The translations under genes and the position numbers were made by a program. Positions 1 to 6,319 of a stretch of 14,048 nt of DNA are shown piece by piece (within the stretch, counting starts at the first letter, position 1; every line of letters starts with the position of its first letter). A model generated the notes under the pieces. It was not told the origin of the DNA. It saw nothing but the letters and a program-made list of their open reading frames with translations, and made no database searches. The DNA comes from Pilatotrama ljubarskyi (Eukaryota; Basidiomycota; Agaricomycetes; Polyporales; Polyporaceae): contig MU277848.1 in assembly GCA_022385805.1 (NCBI GenBank), positions 1-14,048 on the forward strand. Reading direction: 5' to 3'.

Positions 1-165
1 AAGTCCTGCCAACTCCTGTACTTGGTCCGTTGGGCCGGGTACGAGGGTACGGACGAAGAGACTTCGTGGATCTTAGCCACGGAGCTCGGGCACGCACAGG
101 AGTTGGTTTCGGACTTCCACCGGGCTTACCCGGACAAGCCTGGACCCCTAGAGAGACTCCTATGA
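1..165 (+). CDS. Ty3/gypsy pol C-terminus (chromodomain end), copy A, partial
   Basis: Frame 1 is open from the first base to a TGA at 163-165. It encodes the last 54 residues of a Ty3/gypsy polyprotein. The segment holds the aromatic-rich chromodomain core (LYLVRWAGY, then EETSW) and ends in a tail reading YPDKPGPLERLL. The same core occurs in the opposite-strand copy B (about 4480-4640), and its beginning occurs in copy C (to 7680), so the assignment rests on paralogues in the window as well as on the family. In this retroelement class the chromodomain follows the integrase and is thought to steer integration to marked chromatin. The rest of pol lies upstream of the window. No stop or frameshift is visible in this piece, and it retains a CAG codon that is a stop in copy B. 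Confidence 0.85.
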   Translation, partial: KSCQLLYLVRWAGYEGTDEETSWILATELGHAQELVSDFHRAYPDKPGPLERLL

Positions 166-329
166 CCGCACTCTTACGTACTACCCCCATACTTACTTAG
201 TTGCTCGCTCTTCTTTACCCTTTTATCGCCCCTTCTCTTAGTTACTTGATGGCCTTTCATTGCTACCCTTTACCACTTTACTATCTACGGTAGCTAGGAC
301 GTCCTCGGAACTCCCAAGGAGTTCCGCCC
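166..329. other. Convergent 3' spacer between pol and accessory gene, copy A
   Basis: These 164 bases separate the + strand pol stop from the - strand accessory-gene stop. The stretch is conserved, inverted, at 4315-4479 in copy B, including a shared block reading CTACCGTAGATAGTAAAG on one strand. At 307-325 there is an inverted repeat with 8-bp arms (GGAACTCC / GGAGTTCC) and a 3-base loop. Copy B has the same hairpin with one mismatch just after its accessory stop. It probably carries the 3' ends of both transcripts. No ORF is supported here. Confidence 0.6.
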
Positions 330-1187
330 TCACGCCGCTTCCGCCCCCTCATCTTCCTCCTCGCCCTCCGGATCTCCGCCCATTCCCTCTTCCTCCGCTT
401 CCTCCCCCGACCCGGACTCCGACCCGGACTCGGAGGGGTCCGCGACGAACTCCTCGTCACCGGCCTCCGCCTCGCTCATCTCCTCCCCGAGCCGGTCGAA
501 GTAGGCGTCGAGGGCAGCCTGTCGTTCGCGGAGGTGGTCCCGGTCCAGCCTCAGGAAGTAGAAGCTGTCCCGGAGTTCCCGCACGTCAGCCCGGGCGTCC
601 CGAAGAACCTCCTGCGTGCAGGCGTGGTCGCGTCGGAGGTGCTGCACCTCGACGAGGAGCGTGTTGAGCAACTCCTCGCCGGTCAATCGGCCGGCGGCGC
701 TCGGGTTCGCCAACCAAGCGCGACGGTTGAAGGGCAAGTCGGGGCCGGAGTTTCCGCCAGAGCCGCCGGCCTGCTGGGAGGGCGCGAGTGTGGGCCCATT
801 GGACGGATGTCCGTCCATCTCGCACTTCGCCTTCTTGCTGGAGCAAGGGAAGCACGAACAGTGCTTCCCGCCCTGCTGGTACAGGCAGGGGGCACCCACC
901 CGCCGGCACGGATCACAGGCGACGCTGTAAATCATGTTAGCGGGGAACTCCGCCAGAACTCCGCGGACTCACCTGGATGCCACCAAAACGACGGGCTTCT
1001 TCTGCCCGGACTCCTCCTCCTCGTCTTTGTCCTCGTCCGCCCGCGCCTTACCCTTCCCCTTACCCTTCTTCGCCCTCTTCTTCTTCGGCCCTTCGACCTC
1101 CTCGACCTCCGGACTTCCCTCCGCCGCGCGCTTGCACGCTTCCTCCGCGGCTTTCCGATCCGCCTCGGCCTTCCGCGCCTCCTCAGC
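330..1187 (-). pseudogene. Zn2Cys6-like accessory protein gene of the retroelement, copy A, 5'-truncated
   Basis: Two exons are visible: exon 1 from 1187 to 973 (5' end lost) and exon 2 from 924 to 330 (stop 330-332). The 48-nt intron (972-925) has a GTGAGT donor, a CTAAC-type branch site and a TTACAG acceptor. Both exons are open and the join is in frame. Domain order: a Lys/Glu/Ala-rich, probably helical stretch; a basic run (KKKRAKKGKGKGK), possibly nuclear-localising; a cysteine cluster of C-x2-C-x6-C-x10-C-x2-C-x6-C spacing straddling the start of exon 2, with one extra Cys beside the fourth; a long helical region rich in Leu, Arg and Glu; and a Ser/Glu/Gly acidic tail. The cluster spacing fits the Zn(II)2Cys6 rule, but function is unknown. 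The gene runs antisense to the pol fragment at 1-165. Homology to copy B stops at 1187, where AT-rich sequence begins, so the start codon and promoter are missing. Confidence 0.75.
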
Positions 1188-1336
1188 TCAAAAGCAGTGT
1201 TCTATTGATATATGGTATAGCATATTTTGTCAGGCAAGGTATGAAGGAAGGGTCAATCCACCACTGAATGACTTTTTAATAGCGAGTGAAGGTTGAATTG
1301 TACCTGCAGATCTGACTGTATGAGTGTGCAGTTGCC

Positions 1337-1539
1337 ACCATTATATCCAGCTCAAAATCAGCTTCAAAATGGTATATGAGATGTCATGTTTTGTGATGCA
1401 CAAGTTGTAGAAGGAGCCAACTTACCACCGAAAAAACTAACAAGAGTGAGTAAGTCGCAAATCATGAGTGCAGTTCTTATTGTATAAGCACGCTAATAGT
1501 ACCATTAGATTCTGCTTGAAAACAGCTTTCCAATGGTAT
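1337..1539 (-). repeat. Two inverted copies of the AT-rich repeat core
   Basis: Read on the - strand, 1539-1501 gives ACCATTGGAAAGCTGTTTTC followed by an AAGC-AGAAT block. This matches the core of the direct units further right (CATTAGAAAGCTGTTCTC, then AAGCTGAAT). A more diverged copy lies at about 1377-1337 (ACCATTTTGAAGCTGATTTT on the - strand). These two are in the opposite orientation to the five units at 1807-2540. Confidence 0.6.
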
Positions 1540-1658
1540 ATAATATGTCCTATATTGTGTAGCAACGGCCCAGGCGCGAAGCCGTCCCCCTGCTGCACCC
1601 AAATAGGCACCCAGCCTGTGCCCAGAGCTGGCACAGCCCATAGGCACCCACCAAACAC

Positions 1659-1714
1659 GACCAAATCTTCTGGCACAATCTCAGGTTTCTGGGATCATGC
1701 CAGAAGATTTGGTC
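1659..1714. repeat. Perfect 17-bp inverted repeat (hairpin)
   Basis: GACCAAATCTTCTGGCA at 1659-1675 is the exact reverse complement of 1698-1714, separated by a 22-base loop. Weaker complementarity continues outward (around CCCACC on the left and GGGCG on the right). It may be the remnant of a foldback element or a transcribed hairpin. There is no coding context. Confidence 0.8.
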
Positions 1715-1806
1715 ATATTTGTATGGGCGCTTACTCCATTGACGCGACGCGACACATTCTTTACACTTGTTTGTCCTCAACCAAAATCAGCCACACTTTC
1801 CTTTCA

Positions 1807-2540
1807 GGCTTGTTTACTAAGTGTTTACAGGTGTATTATATATCATTAGAAAGCTGTTCTCAAGCTGAATGCAGCTACATAGTTTGTGAAGAGAGATAAT
1901 CACATCTGAAGACTCTAGTGAAGGTTTTCTTGTTCTTTGTTCCTTTGTAGGCTTATTTACCAGGTCTCTATAGACATATTGTGTATCATTAGGAAGCTGT
2001 TCTATAGCTGAATATAACTGCATGGTTTATTATAACAGATCATCAGATCTGAAGGTGCTGGTACAGGTTTTCCTGTTCTTTGCTTGAACCTAAACACTTA
2101 CATAGCTTCTGACCCTTGGTTGAAGAAGTCCTGGCAGCTTATGGGCATATCATATGTCATTAGCGATCTATTCTCAAGCTCGGTATAAAGATGCTACTCA
2201 AAATTCACCTGTTTTCAGGTTCTGGCCCCTTAAGGGCTTGTTTACTATATGATCATAGACATATAGCACATCATTAGAAAGCTCTTTTCAAGCTGAATAC
2301 AACTGCATGGTTCATCACAACAAGCAATCAGTGCTAGAGGTGCTAGCAAAGGTTTTGCTAATTTTCACTAGTTCTAAGCCACATACACAGTTTCTGACCC
2401 CTGGTAGGTGCATTCCAGGGTGCTTATGGCTGTATTATATACCATTAGGAAGCTGCTTTCAGACTGAATCCAACTACATACTTAAGGAGGTTGTATAGTC
2501 AGTATAATATGTACTGGTATAGGTATTTGTATTCTTTGTG
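1807..2540 (+). repeat. Diverged tandem repeat, about five units of roughly 100-180 bp
   Basis: Units begin near 1807, 1949, 2130, 2233 and 2415. Most start with a GGCTTGTTTACTA-like or GGGTGCTTATG-like phrase. Each carries the core CATTAG(A/G)AAGCTG followed by TTCTCAAGCTGAAT and an AACTGCATGG-like block; the cores lie near 1844, 1987, 2157, 2274 and 2443. Secondary shared phrases such as TTCTGACCC(T/C)TGGT (about 2108 and 2391) suggest longer ancestral units. Spacing is irregular (about 103-182), as expected from indel decay. No coding potential is seen. Confidence 0.65.
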
Positions 2541-2897
2541 CTCAGTCATACACTGTTAGGACGCGTGCCGTAGTCAGCGGGCAGACGGAGGGGACGGAGT
2601 TCCGAAAGTTCCGGACAGAGTCTGGCTACGACACGGGGGTGGGGACTTCGGCGAAGCTATTGGCAACACCCTGAGCGGTCTTGTTTAGTGTTCCCTATTT
2701 ACTGGTGACACCGACCAGAAGGCGAAAAGGAACGGAGGGGGAACAGAGTTCCGAAGAAGTTACGGAGGAGTTACGGGGAAGGGAGATGTATTGCGGGATA
2801 AGTACAGAAGGAGCCCGGGAAGTAGCCGAGAAGTGCGAGAGAGTAACGATGTAGTGATGAGGTATCCGAACTGAGGCAAACACTACTACCAGCTCGG

Positions 2898-2906
2898 CTA
2901 TTTATA
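2898..2906 (-). promoter_or_regulatory. TATA box of the LTR promoter
   Basis: On the - strand this reads TATAAATAG, about 245 bases inside the U3 end of the LTR, the expected place for a retroelement core promoter. In a 3' LTR it would read outward to the left, into the AT-rich repeat region. Confidence 0.55.
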
Positions 2907-3093
2907 CTAAGTAGCCCCGACAAACAAGGAAGGGCCCTACATCATAGGCATCGGACTTCCGGAAACTCCGAGGCCTAGTGGTGCAAGACAAGAGAAAGGG
3001 ATAAACTGATAAGAAGAGATATGAGGTTAACGGAGAAAGGGCTCGAAGACTACTAAGTAAGGAAAGTGCGGACATCCGAGGAAGTCCTGACCA

Positions 3094-3111
3094 GAACTCC
3101 TGCAGGAGTTC
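3094..3111. promoter_or_regulatory. Perfect 18-bp palindrome in U3
   Basis: GAACTCCTGCAGGAGTTC is its own reverse complement and lies about 40-57 bases from the outer edge of U3. It contains GGAGTTC half-sites that recur in the LTR, the accessory intron and the 3' hairpins. It could bind a dimeric factor; this is inference only. Confidence 0.5.
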
Positions 3112-3150
3112 CGATGGAGGACACGCTCCTTGGTGGCACAGAACGTGACA

Positions 3151-3165
3151 GTGCCCCCCACCTAG
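3151..3165 (-). promoter_or_regulatory. Polypurine tract preceding the 3' LTR
   Basis: On the - strand the bases before the LTR read CTAGGTGGGGGGCAC and run directly into TGTCACG. A purine run at exactly this place primes plus-strand DNA synthesis in LTR retroelements. Its position fixes the LTR orientation and shows that the accessory gene at 3324-4314 lies inside the element. Confidence 0.6.
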
Positions 3166-3237
3166 GCCCGAGCCCCCGAGGGCCATCACATGACCCTGGG
3201 AACCGGGACACGGTGCAGGGTCGGAAAACCGTCGGGG

Positions 3238-3246
3238 TATAAGTAC
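3238..3246 (+). promoter_or_regulatory. Probable TATA-type promoter of accessory gene copy B
   Basis: GTATAAGTA lies 78 bases before the ATG at 3324. It is followed by a C/T-rich leader (about 3275-3320), a usual fungal arrangement. The promoter points away from the LTR, so the interval from about 2900 to 3240 would fire in both directions. Copy A has lost the equivalent region, so conservation cannot be tested here. Confidence 0.45.
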
Positions 3247-3323
3247 CATGCGAACAGGTTTCCTGACCCAAATACTTCTCTTCCCCTGCCCCCCATCATC
3301 CCCCAGCAACCACTTCCACCGAC

Positions 3324-4314
3324 ATGCCCGCCCCAACCAGATCCCAGTTGTGGAAGTCCACCGTGGAGCACCTGGCGGAGGCCCAGGCCGAGATGGCCCA
3401 TCTGCAGGAGGAAGCCCGAGTGGAGGTGGAGGCAGAGCGGAAGGCCGAGGAGGAGCGGAAAGCGGAGGAGGTGCAGAAGGCTGAGGCGGCTTGGAAGGCC
3501 GCGGAGGAGGCACACGGCAGAGAGAAGTCCAGAGGTGGAGGAGGTCGAGGGGCTGAAGAAGAAGAGGGCGAAGAAGGGTAAGGGGAAGGGTAAGGCCCAG
3601 GCAGACGAGGAGGACTCTGGGAAGAAAAAGCCCGGCGTCTTGGTGGTGTCCAGGTAAGTGCGCGGAGTTCTGGCGGAGTTCCTATCTAACTTGTTTTATA
3701 GCGTCGCCTGCGACCAGTGCCAGCGGGTAGGTGCCCTCTGCCTGTACCAGCAGGGTGGAAAGCACCGCTCGTGCTTCCCCTGCTCGAACAAGAAGGCAAA
3801 GTGCGAGACAGATGGGCGTCCATCCAACAGGCCCACGCTCGCACCCTCCCAGCAGGCCGGCGGCTCCGGCAGGAACTCTGGCCCCGACTTGCCCCTCAAC
3901 CACCATGCCTGGTCGGCGAACCCAAACACTGCCGGCCAACTCACCAGTGAGGAGCTCCTCAACATGCTCCTCATCGAGGTGCAGCACCTCTGACGTGACC
4001 ACACCTACACGCAGGAGGTCCTCTGGGACGTCCGGATGGACGTGCGGGAGTTCCGGGACAGCCTCTCCTTCCTGCGGCTGAATCGGAACCATCTCCAGGA
4101 GCGACACGCCACCCTCGACGTCTACCTTGACCGGCTTTGGGAGGAGATGAGTGAGGCAGAGGTCAGCAACGAGGAGTTCACCGCGGACCTCTTGAAGCCC
4201 GAGTCTGGGTCAGAGTCCCGGTCGGAGGGAGAAGAGGAGGGAGAGGAAACAGGCGGAGATCCGGAAGGGAAGCAAGAGAGTAAGAAGGGCGATGAGGGGG
4301 CCGGAGCGGCGTGA
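3324..4314 (+). pseudogene. Zn2Cys6-like accessory protein gene of the retroelement, copy B
   Basis: Exon 1 is 3324-3653 and exon 2 is 3702-4314. The 48-nt intron has a GTAAGT donor, a CTAAC branch site and a TTATAG acceptor, and is aligned with the intron of copy A. The start (MPAPTRSQLW) is chosen because it follows a TATA-like box and CT-rich leader and leads straight into the helical region. An intact version would be about 316 residues: a Glu/Lys/Ala helix; a basic run (KKKRAKKGKGKGK); a cysteine cluster C-x2-C-x6-C-x10-C-x2-C-x6-C at the start of exon 2; a Leu/Arg/Glu-rich likely coiled coil; and an acidic Ser/Glu tail. Two breaks: exon 1 is 8 bases shorter than copy A at about 3510-3530, shifting the frame, and a TGA at 3991-3993 replaces an Arg CGA of copy A. 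It converges with pol copy B (165-base gap). A DNA-binding or chromatin role is inferred from cluster spacing only. Confidence 0.75.
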
Positions 4315-4479
4315 GAGCGGAACACCTAGGGAGTTCCAGGGACGTCCTTAGCTACCGTAGATAGTAAAGTGGTAAGGTAGCAATGAAAGGCTGTCTAGCA
4401 ACTGAAAGAAGGGGTGATAAGAGGGAGAAAGGGAAGTAAGCAACTAAGTAAATGTTGAGAAAACACGTAAAGGACACGA
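4315..4479. other. Convergent 3' spacer between accessory gene and pol, copy B
   Basis: Non-coding, and the inverted homologue of 166-329. Just after the accessory stop an imperfect hairpin (GGAACACC / GGAGTTCC, loop TAG, about 4319-4337) corresponds to the perfect one in copy A. Its conservation in both copies suggests that it belongs to the element, perhaps at a 3' end. Confidence 0.5.
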
Positions 4480-6319
4480 TCATGAGAGTTTTTCTAAGGG
4501 TCCAGGCTTGTCCGGGTAACTCTGGTGGAAGTCTAAGACCAATTCCTATGTGTGCCCGAGCTCCGTGGCTAAGATCCACGAAGTCTCCTCATCTGTTCCT
4601 TTATACCCGACCCAACGGACCAGGTACAGGAGTGTACAGGACTTCTGGTGTCTGTCCAGCTTGGAGTCCAGGATCTCCGAGATCTTATACTCCGGTTCTC
4701 TGTCAACTATAACGGGTGGCGGAGGAGGCTGTACGTGTCCCGGAATTGTGTTCGGAGTTGCAGGCTCGAACTTAGAGACGTGGAAGACCAGGTGGACGGC
4801 ACGCATAGAGTCCGGGAGACAAAGCATATAGGAGTGAGTTCCGACCTTCACTATAATCTCGAAGGGACCTAGGAACTTCTCCGACAGCTTCTTCGACGGT
4901 CGCATGGTGCGGATGTGCTCGGCCTGCAGGTACACCGGATCTCCGACCTGGAAGTCCAGTGCTGGAAAGCGATGCTTGTCAGCTTGAACCTGATAGCGAG
5001 CCTGGGCTTCCGCAATCTGCGACTGGAGAACTAAATGGAGTTCCTCGAGATCTACCGTGTACTCCCAGGCCCGGGTGGAGGTGAGGTCGTGTTCGGGATG
5101 GACCGCAAGTCTGGGGTGGTACCCCTTGTTTGCGAAGAATGGAGAGATCCCGGTGGTAGCGTTCAGAGCATTGTTGTACACGAACTCCACTAGGGGAAGG
5201 AGCTAGGGGGAGGAGATGGGCCCAGTTGTCCTGCTGGTAGTTGCAGTAGATCTGGAGGTATTGCTCCAAGGTCTGATTGACCCGCTCAGTTTGGCCGTTG
5301 CCCTCTGGGTGGTAGCTGGAGGTGAAATGCAGACACATGTTGAGGGCCTTCCTGAGGGACCGAAAGAAATGGGACACGAACTCGGAACACCGATCGGAGG
5401 TAATGTGGGATGGAACTCCGTGCTTGGAGAAAACGTGCATGACGAACAGGTCCACCAACTCTGAGGCCGTCAGGGTGTTGTTCGTCGGGATGAAGATGGC
5501 TTGCTTGGTGAGGCGATCCATGATGACGAGGATGGCAGTGTAGCCACCGGAGTTCGGAAGCTGCTCGATGAGGTCCATAGAGATGGAGTTCCACGGACGC
5601 TCCGGGATCGGGAGTTGCTTCAGAGTCCCATAGGGTAGATGCCGAGGAGTCTTTGCTCGCGCGCAAGAGTTACAGGACTTCACATACTGTACCATTTCGA
5701 CCAGATGTTCACGTTTCATTACATAAATATATTTTGATCGAACTGGATGGTCCCCGCTAACTAATTGGAGGCCATCAGCGAGATCTCCCAAAATGCTTGT
5801 GACATATGACTGAACATCAGGTCAAAATGGTACAGTAGTTCCGGACAAAGGCGCGGAGTCCCAGCCAGGCGTATTCACAGAGTGCCAGGGCCTGAGTTTT
5901 GTTTTGGCCCCAGTGCCCGGCCGTAGGGTGGTCGTGACGGGCACGGAGGACTCAAAGTCAGAGGTCCGAGGTGTCCGGTACGTAGATCTGACCGTTGAAA
6001 CGGAGGAAGCCTTCTTCGTCCAAAGACCAACGCGAGTCGCCCCGAGAGGCTGCCTCGAGCACGGTGGCGAGCTCGGGAGTCTGCTGTTCCGATGACTGGG
6101 CCAACCGGATGTCCGAACGGAGCTGGTGATCATCCAGCAGGAATGTCGCTCGGAGTACCGGGTAGTGGAAGTACGTAGCCCGGGGAGAGGAAGCAAGCTG
6201 CTCCTGCGTGAAGATGGGTCAGAAGTTGTGTGGGTTGACTACGGAGTAGTCACTGCCCCCCTCTTTTTGGTAGACGTCCCAACGTCGAGTGAGCGCATCT
6301 GGTTTGGCACCGACTTTAA
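4480..6319 (-). pseudogene. Ty3/gypsy pol 3' half (RNase H linker, integrase, chromodomain), copy B, broken
   Basis: Reading from 6319 down: a linker with KPDALTRRWDVY and a TGA at 6221-6219 in the NPHNF motif; the HHCC zinc-binding module beginning HDHPTAGHWG, preceded by two TGA stops (5960-5958 and 5954-5952); the MITE at 5687-5835; then the catalytic core with all three acidic residues, Asp in SMDLIEQL (codon 5573-5575), Asp in TSDR (5393-5395) and Glu in HPEGNGQTE (5303-5305). A 13-base insertion with a 7-bp direct repeat CTAGGGG (5190-5196, 5203-5209) shifts the frame. The remainder, EFVYNN to the chromodomain LYLVRWVGY, is open to a TAG at 4548-4546. Copy A has CAG there, and homology continues to a TGA at 4482-4480. 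Retroelement polyproteins of this kind make the enzymes for reverse transcription and integration. This copy cannot make a full product. Confidence 0.9.
5687..5835. mobile_element. 149-bp MITE with TA target-site duplication inside the integrase
   Basis: The element starts CTGTACCATTTCGACC and ends GGTCAAAATGGTACAG. The terminal inverted repeats can be extended to about 25 bases (5687-5711 and 5811-5835) with two mismatches. It is flanked by TA at 5685-5686 and 5836-5837. Removing it together with one TA restores the uninterrupted integrase sequence seen in copy C (about 6634-6650), so the empty site is present in the window. It has no coding capacity. TA duplication is typical of the Tc1/mariner/pogo superfamily, so it is probably a non-autonomous member mobilised by such a transposase elsewhere. 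It lies within the HHCC zinc-binding module. Confidence 0.88.

Larger units (their letters stand above)
1188..2553. repeat. AT-rich, gene-free repeat region
   Basis: No credible gene: every open stretch is short, lacks recognisable motifs and crosses the repeat units. Base composition changes abruptly at 1187 (end of accessory copy A) and at 2554 (start of the LTR). The region contains diverged repeat units (listed separately), a GC-richer island at about 1562-1650 and a strong hairpin at 1659-1714. In the island an 11-base motif ATAGGCACCCA occurs twice. It could be the remains of a satellite-like array or of a non-coding transposon. Confidence 0.7.
2554..3150 (-). mobile_element. 3' LTR of retroelement copy B
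   Basis: On the - strand the segment begins TGTCACGTTC (at 3150) and ends CCTAACA (at 2554), giving the TG...CA ends of an LTR, about 597 bp. A purine-rich tract lies directly upstream of the TG end and a TATA box lies inside, so U3 would be about 3150-2900 and R/U5 the remainder. There is no protein-coding sequence; open frames here are spurious. No second LTR copy is in the window to confirm the exact ends. Confidence 0.72.
2554..6319 (-). mobile_element. Ty3/gypsy-like LTR retroelement, copy B (3' part)
   Basis: Read on the - strand, the order is: end of RNase H/linker, integrase, chromodomain (6319 to 4480); a spacer; an antisense accessory gene (4314 to 3324); a polypurine tract (3165-3151); and an LTR (3150 to 2554). 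Gag, protease and most of reverse transcriptase are missing because homology stops at about 6319, where inverted copy C begins. The five bases left of the LTR (TACAC) do not match those right of it, as expected when the right side is element interior rather than a solo-LTR flank. A MITE sits in the integrase. Inactive, judging from stops and frameshifts. Confidence 0.8.

Noticed and set aside
260..667. Proline/arginine-rich 135-residue open frame on the + strand
   Set aside because: It is the antisense shadow of the acidic Ser/Glu tail of accessory gene copy A and shows no independent motif.
534..1208. 224-residue open frame on the + strand
   Set aside because: It is opposite the accessory gene copy A, crosses its intron and runs into AT-rich DNA. 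The - strand reading has the conserved Cys cluster and canonical splice sites.
1740..1760. GACGC repeats as a CRISPR-like or minisatellite array
   Set aside because: There are only two to three short copies, with no spacers; chance in a short GC-rich patch.
2554..3150. Solo LTR
   Set aside because: The flanking five bases do not match, and a polypurine tract abuts one end, so it is the 3' LTR of an element that continues to the right.
2902..3513. 203-residue - strand open frame
   Set aside because: It overlaps the LTR, its polypurine tract and accessory exon 1. Its repetitive Pro/Leu composition comes from the antisense of the Glu/Lys/Ala helix.
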